DNA from: Thereva unica | Taxonomy: Eukaryota; Arthropoda; Insecta; Diptera; Therevidae | NCBI GenBank assembly: GCA_949987705.1 | Contig: CATLJY010000081.1 | Coordinates: 62,001 to 126,000 of the forward strand | Direction of reading: 5' to 3' | Length of the DNA: 64,000 nt | In this document: positions 35,923 through 46,273 of the stretch, in pieces | Layout: every line of letters starts with the position of its first letter | How positions within the stretch are numbered: the first letter of the stretch is position 1 | Translations under genes and position numbers: made by a program | The notes under the pieces: model-generated | Database searches by the model: none | Seen by the model: the letters and a program-made list of their open reading frames with translations, nothing else | Told to the model about the DNA's origin: nothing

Positions 35923-36941
35923 TTTCAGGATGTTTAGTTTCGACGACAGTCACATCCGCTTCATCGTCGCTGGAGTTGTCTTCGTCGAAGTCCGAACTAA
36001 GGAGTTGTCGCTCCGTGAAGAGGTTACCGACGGCTCTGCCCAGCTCGGAGTCTGTCGATGCATCGCCATCGCTCTGAGCTGCGCCTTCACCATCGGTTTC
36101 CACGTTTTCTGGTTCCTCGCCAGTGGTCTTGGTGCAGGCCGCTTGGTTAACTACGGCTTCTATGTCGGTTTTGTAGACCTTGAGTGCGATCTGTTGGAAG
36201 CCGTAGTTCACGGCGTAATTTTCTTTTGCCAGCTGGTTCAGGCATTTTTCATTTAGGAGCAGAATTACATGCATTGTGGCTCTGTTAGTCTGCTCCGTTT
36301 TGATAACTTTCCAGTTATCGGTGTAGATGTGAGGGTTGAAGGCCTTCAGCATAGCGATGATTTCCTCAGGCTCCGATGGAGCCACTGGAAACCATGCTCT
36401 GGCTCTCGGACGAGATGGTATGTCCGCGGCATTGACTGCCTTGAGTCGGGCGCCTGGGTAAACTTCCCCAATTCTAGCTACCGTAGCTTTATAAAGCTCT
36501 GCAGATCTGGTATTATCGCAGGCCGTAAGTTTTATATTGCCTTGATACCAACCGGCATCAAAGCATAAGGGGGGAGGTCCAGGGTTGTCTTTCAGGACCT
36601 CCATAGCCACCTTGGCGAGGGCAACTTGAACCCACCGCCATTGGTATTTGGGGATCTTGCCATTCTCGTGACTTTCGTCCAGGACGCCGATTATTTTGCG
36701 ATCCTTCGCTATTTCTGCGAAGGATATCGCTTTGGTGCCATGCGTCTTGGACCTTTTCGGAATTGGACTGTGGGTACTTGGTTCCTCCACAGATCGTTGG
36801 CGTTTAGAGACTGGTACACTTCTAGACTCCAATGTATAGTCTGGTATCTAGGACTTTGGTGAAGTCCTCCTTCGACACTTGGTCTTCCCTGATCGGGTTG
36901 GTGGCCAAGCGACGAAGGATGTTGCGGGCTTTGCGGATTTG

Positions 36942-37462
36942 TTTAGGACCTGATTTTGCCGGGTCTGGTCTTTTCAGGTCTTTGGCCCTTCCGCAGACCA
37001 TTCGCTCCCCTGTTCCCCCGCAGCGGCCGTGCCCGCAGGTGTACGCTGGGCAGCGACGTAGTCGCAAGGAGGAGCAGGTTTGCTAGTGGTCGCTTCTGGG
37101 GCCTTTTTTAGAGGGGTGGAGCTTGTGACTCCACTTCCGCTAGGTTTGGGTTGGCTCGGGGGTGCCGTAGCCTTGTTATTAACGGGATTTGTGGTCCCTT
37201 CTTTAGGACCTGATTTTGCCGGGTCTGGTCTTTTCAGGTCTTTGGCCCTTCCGCAGACCATTCGCTCCCCTGATCCCCCCGCAGCGGCCGTGCCCGCAGG
37301 TGTACGCTGGGCAACGACGTAGTCGCAAGGAGGAGCAGGTTTGCTAGTGGTCGCTTCTGGGGCCTTTTTTAGAGGGGTGGAGCTTGTGACTCCACTTCCG
37401 CTAGGTTTGGGTTGGCTCGGGGGTGCCGTAGCCTTGTTATTAACGGGATTTGTGGTCCCTTC
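36942..37462. repeat. 260-bp tandem duplication in LOA-like ORF1
   Basis: 36942-37201 and 37202-37462 are nearly identical. The main difference is GTTCCCCC in the first against GATCCCCCC in the second, one base longer. In the longer copy the ORF1 frame reads through, in the other it shifts to a stop. Confidence 0.9.
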
Positions 37463-37874
37463 CGGTTTTTGTTTAAGGGAACCGGTCCCCGGTTTTGTTG
37501 TTTTATTGGATGTTTCCATAATTACTCCCACGAGTAGCGGAGAAACGAGGTCCACCCGGGGCAGAGATCCGCAGTACCCGGGTAAGGCTAGTTAGAACCG
37601 GAGGTCGCCAGGTATCCAGAGCACACCGTAAACGACTGAGCTATTTTTTAATCTGGGTCCCCAGCCTAGCTGATCATCGGCACGGTTCGCATTACACCTT
37701 GATCCGACCCAGAGGATTGTGGGTTGGGGATGGGTAGCAGGGATTGATATCAAGGAGAGGAACGTAAGGTAGGGAAGACGACTGTCGGCTACGTTCGGTC
37801 GAGAACGCATTGCCCAGGATGAACCAGCGTGATGGAGCCGTCACGCATACGTGGAGGTCGTCGTCATTTCATCA

Positions 37875-38085
37875 TAGGAAAGATGTAGCCTTCCAGAAGT
37901 TTACAATAGTATTCTGATTTTAACCATCTCGGTCTTAAAATTTTAATTCAGAAGCACGACATTTTCTTTTGTTTTTATGAAGGAGTCCTACTATCAGTAT
38001 TATAGCTTCCTCTTTAGAATTTGACGCTATCTCTGAATGTATCTCCGGATTTTTATCCTTCCGTCCGAACTACGAGATCGCGAAC
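37875..38085. other. Unassigned spacer between LOA-like element and SINE
   Basis: About 210 bp with no match to either neighbour and no open frame. Confidence 0.3.
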
Positions 38086-38107
38086 TACGGCACCGCGCAC
38101 TGCCGTA
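38086..38107. repeat. 22-bp imperfect palindrome, second copy
   Basis: Identical to 27801-27822 and directly abuts the poly(T) (minus-strand poly(A)) end of the SINE at 38108. Confidence 0.6.
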
Positions 38108-38475
38108 TTTTTTTTTATGTGGTAGACTAGAGGCTCAGGAAAGCCCCATTATACTGTCGGCAATCTATTTTCTTCGTATAGAGTGCAATGTCGAACAGCG
38201 CCTCTAGCCGCTAACAACACCTAGCCGCGATATTTGTTTTTTATTCCACCAGCTCCCAACCATTACTGTCGCTACTCTGACATCAGGACATCGAGAAACA
38301 ACTCGCCTCCTGAAACTAGTTGAATCTCATCAACCAACCGAAGAAGAAACAAGGAAAGTTATGGAGGTGGGAAAGTGGAAAAGGCTAAGGACCGTAGCTG
38401 CCAGGATTCGAACCCGGGACCTCTGGGTTGGTAGCCAGACGCCTTACTCCCTAGACTACTGAGGCCCTCTGTTGC
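38108..38475 (-). mobile_element. tRNA-derived SINE
   Basis: Minus strand: a 5' tRNA-like head at 38475-38395 with a GTAGTCTAGGGAG A-box-like word and GGGTTCGAATCC (B box), a T-arm that can pair (CCGGG/CCTGG), then an unrelated body of about 270 bp and a run of nine A at 38116-38108. The acceptor stem does not pair and the anticodon loop is the wrong size, so it is not a functional tRNA. RNA polymerase III boxes, body and A tail fit a SINE. Target duplication not found. Confidence 0.65.
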
Positions 38476-38479
38476 GGGT

Positions 38480-39790
38480 CATTTCAACGTTCACAACTTA
38501 AATTATTCGAATGGCACCAGTCTTTCTGGCAGGGATGCTGAGCTCATTGCTAAAACAAATAACCTACAACAAATGGTCAACGGTCCAACGCGTGTTCTGA
38601 CACTGCAGGTCAAGGACTTTTTCTTACTTCCTTGAAGTCGATTCCGCCTCTAGGAAACTCATATCACTATTTAATCAGCGCCCACTTTCCATATCGTTCT
38701 CTTACCCTAACTACGCCACCTCCTAGGAGAACTGTTTGGTATTATGGGAAAGCCAACTGGTGGAGGCTGATTTGCTTTTCTCGATCTGCTGACTGGGATC
38801 AATGTTTCCAGAGCCGCGATGTCAACTTTGCCGCCCTCTGTATTACCAAAATTATATTGGTTGGAATGTATTTATTCATTCCTCATTCCTCCAAATCCAT
38901 AAAGCTTAAGCCGCATGGATGGTTTAATTGAGATCGCATGAACACCATTAAAACCAAAGAAGCTGCCTACAGAGAGTACAGGCATTGTCCGAGCGAATCA
39001 TTTAGACCTGATTATCGAATCATTTAGACTAGGATTATTCTATAACAGGCTGAGAGGTAAACTCAATAACTTCACTGCTGGCAGTAAAATCTTCTGGTCC
39101 TTGGTAACCTCTATCAGGAAGAATTTCATTTCACATACTTACAACGTATCCATTCATTTACAGTAAGCACTTGATGACAGAAAGCAAACCCAAGGCCGAC
39201 CTACTTGCATCTCTGTTCGCAGCAAATTCTTCCTTACCCGATGCACTCAATGAACAGAGTTTTCGGATCCGTGAAGTATATAGATGTCTCAAGAGCTAGA
39301 CTCCAATAAATCCACTGGCCCCGACAATATTCTCCCTATGGCTCTTAAAAAATGCGCCTCACCTTTGACTAAACTTCTGCGCAAACTTTTCGCCCTATCC
39401 TTCTTCTGCGGAATATATCCTGACTCATGGAAACATGTTGGTGCCAATGTTCAGCCTATACAGAAAAAAGGTGACGCTAGTGACCCCGATAACTACAGCT
39501 CAATAGCAAGTCATGAGTGCCAGCAAATATGTATTAGATGACAAGCCATACGGCTTTACATCAAAAAGATCTACTGGCGACCTCGTTGCTTGCCTAACAG
39601 TGCATCTATACAGGGATTTGGCTAATTTGGCCCGATTGTTTTATGTAGATATCTCCAAGGCTTTTGATAGAATATGCAATATGGCATCCCTCTCTGTTAA
39701 CTAAACTCCAAGCTTTTCGTATTGGCTCTGCTCTAAAGAACTGGATTAAGAGCTTCCTCTCTGGCCAGCGAATAAGGCTGGCTTCTTTGG
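38480..39790 (+). pseudogene. LINE endonuclease end and RT fragment
   Basis: Plus-strand blocks: GHFNVHN, NYSNGTSLSGRDAEL and LQQMVNGPTRV (endonuclease GDFN region), RRTVWYYGKANW (linker), NKSTGPDNI, DSWKHVGANVQPIQKKGD and NYSSIAS (RT), YGFTSKRSTGDLVACLT, YVDISKAFDRI (motif A), IKSFLSGQRIRLA. Motif B and YADD are missing, because it ends at about 39780 where a minus-strand LINE endonuclease begins. Many frame changes. The RT style is that of Jockey/CR1-group insect LINEs. It may be the continuation of 28675-28925. Confidence 0.7.
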
Positions 39791-40450
39791 AGAGTATTAC
39801 GCCAACGCCACTCCTACGGGCCATTTGGGCAGATATGTTCCCCGTATCGGGCCATCTGGTCTCGTTGAGTCCCATGATATTGATTTTATATCGGTTAATC
39901 TCGTTGAGCACTTCATCCACCCGTCCATCAGCAAGCAGTGTTCTCATATTCATGATCCGATTCGTGTCCTTGTTCGAAAAGCAAAAGTCGTCGTCGTGTT
40001 TTCCATCCGGTTCCGAGGCATTGTTTGCCGGCTCGAAGCAATGGTATTTTTATGGTAGCGGGTTGCTTTGCTTACCCTCAGCCAAACCGGCTTAAAGCTC
40101 TGTTTTGTAGCGCAGAGAGCTCGCGATTCAGCTGTCACCCTTTAGCTCCTTCTGTGGAAGTACCCTATTGGGCACCACGGGGAGGTGGGATTAGAACTTG
40201 CTAACAGAGCTGCTAGATGTTCGTCTGCAGTGACTCTCTCGGGTTTTGATAGAAGTAACAAAACTGGTGCCACTACCTTCCGTGGACTTTGTTAGCCGTT
40301 CACCCCCTCCGGGTTGTGGATGTAGTAAAATTCTTCTTAATTGAATTTGCCTTGAAGGTTCTGAAGGCGGCTTCTTTAGTTTTCATTGCGTCCATGCATT
40401 CTCGAGTAAGCCGTCTATTCGGTCCAGTCTTCACCGATTTTATGATCCTG
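39765..40450 (-). pseudogene. RTE-like LINE 5' end with endonuclease start
   Basis: The minus strand has an MNMRTLLADGRVDEVLNEI block (shown as MNMRTLLADGR), then INIMGLNETRWPDTG and GVGVILSKEASL. It is the first 100 residues of an AP-like endonuclease with the NETRW glutamate. The preceding 300 bp are probably its 5' leader. It ends in the plus-strand RT at 39770, so one of the two is truncated by the other. Confidence 0.65.
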
Positions 40451-40454
40451 GTGT

Positions 40455-40680
40455 TACGACTGGTGGCGTATTATTGTAGTTTCGAAACACAGGTCCCAGT
40501 CATCGGATTGAAAAGAAAAATAAGCTCCAGCCAATTGACCTTCCTATAATGCCATACAGTTCTCTTAGATTGTTTGGGTTTAGTGGAAAATTTGTATGGC
40601 AAATTAGGGACGACGAGGTGCCGAGAGGTGAATCTCAAGGAGATGGGGTTCTTGGCCAGTAGCATCAGGTGAGATGATCC
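40455..40680 (-). pseudogene. LINE linker fragment, inverted copy
   Basis: The minus frame has SKRTVWHYRKVNW and FNPMTGTCVS, matching the plus-strand RRTVWYYGKANW stretch at 38720-38830. It is a short inverted copy of the same LINE family. Confidence 0.6.
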
Positions 40681-40689
40681 ATACTCCAG

Positions 40690-42730
40690 ATATTATTGGT
40701 GTCTAGATGTCTTTGCCAGAAACACTGGTGCTATTTGAGCAGCTCAGCCAGTTTACATGGTGAACAACTATATTACTTACAGCACCCTTGACTTGAAAGA
40801 CATGATGGACTGGTAGAAAAAGGCGGCGATCTAGTTTTTTTCACGTAAAGAAGATCTTGTTTATAACATGTCGCAGTCCTTTGGTGGGAGAAAAGGAATG
40901 CCGCTGCTGGCTTTAAGATACAAAAGCTGCTTTGGAAAAGTAAAAATTAATGATTGCTTTATAAAATTACTTGCATGAATACCCATACATAACTATTCTA
41001 AAGGGGGGATGAATTGCACCTTTCAATGCCTTGAATGTTTTTTTTATAATCTCAGTAAGTATTTTTTTACCTTTCTCTATTCGGCTGTTTTTTTTTTATC
41101 ATGATCACCTACCAAAAAAATTACTCAATCAACACAACATAAATATTTCTTAAACTGATCGAAATTTTGAGATTTTTTAACCAATTTCCTTAACAAGTTA
41201 CCCGTGTTCAGTTTCAATTCACAATTTGGTTATGTACATTAATGCATTTTTTTATCAAGAATTTAATCAATTTCTTCATAACAATCAAACTTTATAAATT
41301 ACAATTGAAGACCATTTAACTTTTAATGTTGCTCTTTTAAAATGAACGCAATTTTGCTGCTCTTTTCGATTTCCATCCCGCAAAACAATTTTCTTTAAAG
41401 TAATTCACTTTAATTGAGCAATTACCTCTTTAACCGGAGCACGCCAATATACCTTTCCAATCAGATCTTCTCAATATACAATAATCGCTTAATTTTGACC
41501 AGTCAGGTCCTAATACTTTCGGTATGCAAGGTATAATTTAGCAAGTGCTGCCCGCCCCGAACGAGTTCCTTAATGCCCTTCATCCTGTCATATCCTACAA
41601 CCGAATCTCGCGCGTCAAAAATATCGACTGATTCCTCGCTCTGAAAAGGGCAATAGACACCTTTTGTCCTTCGATGGCTGACGTTAAAGTCGAAAATTAT
41701 TGTCCCTTTGCGCTTGTTTTTTCCCTGTAGTCCTTATTTGGGTCGTTGTGTTTGGGTTGTTGTGTCGTCTCCTCTCCGAATCTCTCCTGGCTGGAAGTTT
41801 CTGCATCGATCATTAATTATATGCGCCCGTGTATTGAAATCAATTTGAGGTCATTTTTCATGCCAATCCACGGTGAGCGGGAATCAATTCCGGCATTCAT
41901 CGGGAAGGTTACCCTCGACATCATCGAACGGAGCAGGCCTTAGATCTGAATACAGTCGGGGTTTTTACTTTACAAAAGTTGCATTATTTCGGAATTCCTT
42001 AATACGTCGACTTCAGTGTTTTCGTCGTTAATTGATTTTTTCTTAAATTATGGGAAAAACAGAGTTCGTCTGTTGAACTTTAAGTACAGAAGATGCAGAG
42101 GTAGACACTGCAAGCGTAAACTGCTAGAGATTAAAAAAAACCTTTCATGGTCTGACATACCCTGTGAGAATAAAGAAACACTTAAAGAAATTCGCCGCCT
42201 TTAATGCAAGCTGCGTGCAGAATTGTACGAAAACATTTTCAATGCAGTCGTGCGTCTTCTTGTTTGTTTTCTTACTTAAGCCAAATATTTTGCCAAACTG
42301 CATTCAATTAGAAACACCAAACAAACAGACTTGGGCGTAACTAATCTGGTGCATCTCCCAGCTACTTCAAGAACTGATCGTTTGTTTGTTTTTAACCTTG
42401 AAATGGCATGAACGTGTCGATTGGCGTGCTAATAAACCGTGAAACATTAAGCAGAGTTCAATTATTTAGAAGAGTTTTGTACCAAGAAAATATTTCTTAC
42501 AAATACACTTTGGGCACTGAAATGGTGAAATCAAGCTCCTGGAAAACAATTTTTCAGGAGTTATGTGTATCCCACCAAAACTCTTCACTCTTTTTTGTTT
42601 TAATACATTCTAAAATAAAAAATAAATAATCTTCTGTATAAAGAAATATTATGTATTTAATTGTTCATTATATTTTTTTATTTATTTTATAAGTAGGTAA
42701 TAACAAAATAACAAAATGCAGGAATTCAAA
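40690..42730. other. No recognised gene
   Basis: AT-rich. Frames of 60-73 codons (41746, 42016, 42408) match nothing I know. No repeats resolved. Confidence 0.4.
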
Positions 42731-42736
42731 TTAATA

Positions 42737-43653
42737 TTATTGCCTTTGTAAAAAAACATAAGCTTCTTTCGAGTTTCTCGGCCAAGATTTTTTCTGCACT
42801 ATGGAATCATTGATCCATAACCAGGTCGATTTTTGTTTCAACATGCTGATGTAATGACCTTGTTCGAGTGTTCCTGTATGGAATATAGCACTAATCACTT
42901 TATAATTTGAACCTCCTATATGCAATTTTGCAGAAGTGACAGCTTTCATATCGCATTGCTCAATTTTAATAAACTTTTTATTTTTCAGGTCGAATAATTT
43001 CAGTTGTATTGTATTATGAGAACAGGTGCTACCGAAATCATTTCCGATTTACGAATCTTTTGAGTGTACGAACAATTTTTACATTAAGTGGTGGGTTTCT
43101 CGTTTTCCAAATTCATGATCAATAAGTTGCTGAAGAGTTACAGTATCTCGTTTAGCAATCGTAACTGATAACGAAATCATTATATTTGTTTCCACAGTTG
43201 CACTTGTAAATATACAGTTTGGATTGAGACATGTTGTTGTATGTCGTACATTATATCTTCAACGATGTTTCTAATATTTCCTGTCTTATTAAATAAATCA
43301 CTTATGAATTGACAAACGTCTTGGTGAAAATGTGTTCCATATATTTGTTTATTTAAAAAATTCTTAAGTGGCCGGACGTCTACATTTTCATGAACTGATA
43401 AATAATTTTGCAATGTCTTGTATAACATGTGATTTTCTGGTAATTTCAACAGCTCCTTTTTTATAGCAGAACAATTAAAAATGCACTGCAGGGCTGCGTT
43501 AGCATAGCACGAAGCACCATCCAAATTTGGTAGCCCCCGAACATTTCCAAATTTGTATATTCGAAACTTCAGAGATTGCATTCCACCTTTCATCAATAAC
43601 TGGGAATGGAATATAGCACTAATCACTTTACAATTTGAACCTCCTATATGCAA
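42737..43653 (-). pseudogene. Ubiquitin-specific protease (USP) pseudogene
   Basis: Minus strand. The Cys box RGLPNLDGASCYANAALQC (Cys codon at 43509-43507) opens the domain in a 157-codon frame. After a frame change come CNCGNKYNDF and then CKNC (zinc-ribbon-like Cys pairs), another change, then the His box HTGTLEQGHYIS and WINDSIV with NSKEAYVFLQ at the end (stop at 42737). USPs cleave ubiquitin from proteins with a Cys-His-Asp/Asn triad, and all three positions remain. The core is compact (about 250 residues) and broken at least twice (near 43195 and 43015-43090). A 109-bp piece of its His-box exon is duplicated upstream at 43603-43711. I do not recognise the parent gene; a transposon-borne origin is possible given the setting. 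Confidence 0.7.
42880..42988. repeat. 109-bp direct repeat, copy in USP 3' coding part
   Basis: Matches 43603-43711 with few differences (GGAATATAGCACTAATCACT at the start of both). The copy at 43603 lies at the 5' edge of the USP pseudogene, so an upstream tandem copy of the gene may once have existed. Confidence 0.85.
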
Positions 43654-43711
43654 TTTTGCAGAAGTGACAGCTTTGATATCGCATTGCTCAGTTTTAATAA
43701 ACTTTTTATTG
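43603..43711. repeat. 109-bp direct repeat, upstream copy
   Basis: The partner of 42880-42988, same orientation. It contributes the first residues of the 157-codon USP frame, so that frame's start is a duplication product and not the true N terminus. Confidence 0.85.
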
Positions 43712-43811
43712 TATTCTACTTATCATACCCTTTCATTTGATACCCATGTCGAGGGGGTTGTGAAGAAAATGGTAATCCGCCCTCTTGAGACGCGTACCAT
43801 GCGTACACTTT

Positions 43812-44155
43812 AGGTCTGTTCCTGAACTCGAATGTGGGATCACGCGGGATAAAAATTTTCCCAATTTGTGTTTCTTTACTTTCTCATGCAAGAAAAAGCG
43901 GGGAAATTTTCACTTCCCCTCTTGCAGGAATTTGCAGGAGGTTTTCGGTCCGGCGATTTCTTGCAAGTTGTCAAAAGTTGTCAATTGACATTTTGTTTAT
44001 GTAAAAAATGACATTTATGTTTCTCTTCTTCTTGATTTGCAAGAAATTGCCCAAAACGTGTTTCTTTACTTTCTGAATTTTTGACAAAATTATCCCCACC
44101 ATTCACTAAGTTTTTGCCAAACAAATTTTTACAGGAAAAGTACAGGAACAGACCT
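43812..44155. mobile_element. Possible MITE with 13-bp inverted ends
   Basis: AGGTCTGTTCCTG at 43812-43824 is inverted at 44143-44155. GTGTTTCTTTACTTTCT occurs twice inside (about 43868 and 44058). Length 344 bp, no coding frame, no certain target duplication. Confidence 0.45.
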
Positions 44156-44365
44156 TTTTTGTTAATAATCGAAATGATAGGGAATGCTATTTGACATCAA
44201 CAGTGCTGGATTTGACTAACTTGTAACGAATATGTCATATTTTTAGAAATAAATTTCAATTACGAGCTAGGCAAAAGTAGTAATCGGTATTTCAAAATTT
44301 TACTGTACATCTGAACTGTGAACTACATATGTTTTTTATAGTACCTAACGCAATCTGATACCATA

Positions 44366-44692
44366 TGTTCAACACTGAATTAAAAACATTTCGTCTTTCT
44401 ACTGAACGCACCCATTATGGTGCCGCTGATTAAACATCGCGAAAGCTATTCTTTAGTCTCCTTAATTTCTAAGCTTTAATTACCGTTGTTTTGAACGATA
44501 AATCTAAATCTAATAACTTTTCCTTCTTCTCTTATCAGTCCTCGACGCGATCGGTCACATTTGTCTATCTCGTATACATTTGTCTATCTCGTATACATAT
44601 TGTGCACATTTTGAATTCTTAATTAAAAAGGTTTTCTATATCATAAAAGTGTTCTTTCTTTTCTAAAATCTGGATTCCTTTCATTCTTAACA
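44366..44692 (+). repeat. BEL/Pao 5' LTR
   Basis: Starts TGTTCAACAC and ends TTCTTAACA. It contains a 20-bp direct repeat (CATTTGTCTATCTCGTATA twice in a row near 44556-44597). I could not place the transcription start. Confidence 0.95.
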
Positions 44693-44697
44693 ATTTT

Positions 44698-44715
44698 TGG
44701 TGCCGAAACCCGGGA
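44698..44715 (+). other. Primer binding site, tRNA-Phe
   Basis: TGGTGCCGAAACCCGGGA is the exact complement of the 3' 15 bases of insect tRNA-Phe plus CCA, as I recall that tRNA. It begins 5 bases after the LTR. Confidence 0.85.
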
Positions 44716-46273
44716 ACCTGCTTCCCTCGTGCTTTAAATTTTCGTGCACAATATATTACGGTATTCCTTTCAACCGAAGCGATCATCTCGTGTCGTAAAT
44801 GTAAAAATTCGATAACAAAACTGATCAAATGTTCAAAGTGTCGTGCCGTCTGAACATACACATGTACATGATATTAAAAATGTAACAAAACGTGAGTTAA
44901 TCACCTGAAAAGTGAGTGCAGTGAATTAACGGTACACCCATTAGAGGAACATAAAGACATGTGGCTATGCTGACTCAACTCATCTTGGAATCACCATCTG
45001 CCTACAATTACTGTACAACAAGGAGCATAATTAAATTTCAAGGCTAGAATCCGGTGAGTTCGTTCCAATTTCTCATTATCACTAACTAATCACTTACGTG
45101 CAATAATTCAAGTGAAAATCAATCGGACGTGTAAAGTAAAAACTGAAAAAAGAACGGTCGTTATAATCCACAGTTAAGGTTCGCATGATATAAAAAGTTC
45201 ATTCGCGCATTTCGCATTCATGTTCCTGTCTCTTAAAAATTTATTATCGTCTTATAGTACATATAATTGAATTCAACTTGCAATTTAACGGAATTTTATG
45301 TTGAACAGTGACGTAAGCGCAATCCTGATCAGCAGAAAGCTTTATATGCGTAGATAACTTGATTAAAAGCTTTATGTGCGCAGCCAATTTAACTTCACTG
45401 CCGATCTATAAAAGCTTTCTATAAAAGCTTCTAATTTCTAATTTCTGATTTGTAGAAAGCTTCATGTGTCAAACAACTTAGTTCCACTCATGATTAATTA
45501 AGAGCTTTATATACTTAAATATTCTATTCATATACATATGTTAATCACAATTTTATGATCTGCTTTCTGTGCGCAAGTGCTTTAAATTTACCTAGAATCG
45601 ATAGAAAACTTAGCCACATTCACATTTAATAAAGACTGAACAGCCGTTTGTCTAATTTATTGAACAATGTAAACAAAACTCATTGATTGTGATAAAGTTC
45701 GCGTTATTTAAAATCCATTTAACAAAAAATTTATCAAAGAAGTGTTGAAGTTATGATGATAATAACCAATCAAAATACAGATAAACTATTATGAATTGAC
45801 ATTTCTAAATACGTTTGACATTTATTGACATTTTAAATTATTTGATGTGATGTGATGAATACCAAGCGTTAATACGTTAATATATAACTAACCTTTTTGT
45901 TGAATTCGTTTTGAATATTATCCATTTATTAACATTAATATCAAACTAACTTATTGAAATTGTTTTTGAGAAAATTTAATTACGTTACATAGTCATCAAC
46001 TTATAATAAAGTCACACACATACTTTGACATTTCCATTAGTGACGTTAAGTGTTTACCAAACAATATTCTTTGAACCATTGTGATAACCTACTTAATTCG
46101 TATAATAAAAAAAAACTTATATCTTTTGAAATCGCGGGTATTATTAAATTATTAAATAATCCATTAGCTAATACTGGTATAAACAAACTGAACTAAATAT
46201 TTCGGTGCGGTAATTGTCGGTAGTTACGTTTGTTGAGATATCGGGTATCGTAAATAAACAATTGTCCATCAAA
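44716..46273 (+). other. BEL/Pao leader
   Basis: 1.56-kb AT-rich untranslated leader. Between 45335 and 45510 AAAGCTTTATATGCG-like words recur about six times, which could be a packaging or splicing-related feature, but nothing proves it. Confidence 0.6.

Larger units (their letters stand above)
35885..37519 (-). pseudogene. LOA-like ORF1, nucleic-acid-binding protein
   Basis: Starts METSNKTTKPG at 37519; a Pro/Thr/Ser/Lys-rich N terminus is present twice because of a 260-bp duplication (36942-37201 and 37202-37462). One copy has a single-base difference in a C run near 37021/37282 that shifts the frame. Another break lies near 36832. The C-terminal half (36832-35885) contains RARAWFPVAPSEPEEII and WKVIKTEQ, in the style of the DUF4780-type ORF1 domain known from insect LINEs, and an acidic Ser/Asp tail. 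No CCHC knuckles. It overlaps ORF2 by 38 bases. Confidence 0.7.
32291..37870 (-). mobile_element. LOA-like LINE with two overlapping ORFs, inactive
   Basis: Read on the minus strand: 5' leader (about 37870-37520), ORF1 (37519-35885), ORF2 (35922-32380) encoding endonuclease, RT and RNase H, then a 90-bp 3' UTR ending next to the (TAACC)n repeat that also holds the RTE. RNase H at the end of ORF2 and a non-zinc-knuckle ORF1 suggest the LOA (Lian/bilbo-like) clade; I or Jockey-related clades are not excluded. Frameshifts in both ORFs make it dead. The 5' boundary is an estimate. Confidence 0.7.

Noticed and set aside
38395..38475. Functional tRNA gene on the minus strand
   Set aside because: The acceptor stem does not pair, the anticodon loop is off-size, and a body with an A tail follows, so it is a SINE head.
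43040..43095. 54-bp intron in the USP pseudogene
   Set aside because: A GTAAAA...GGTAG segment could be skipped in frame, but it would remove the CKNC zinc-ribbon pair that belongs to the domain, so frameshift decay is more likely.
46214..46273. Upstream start of the BEL polyprotein
   Set aside because: The codon at 46214 is TTG; the first ATG in good context is 46274.
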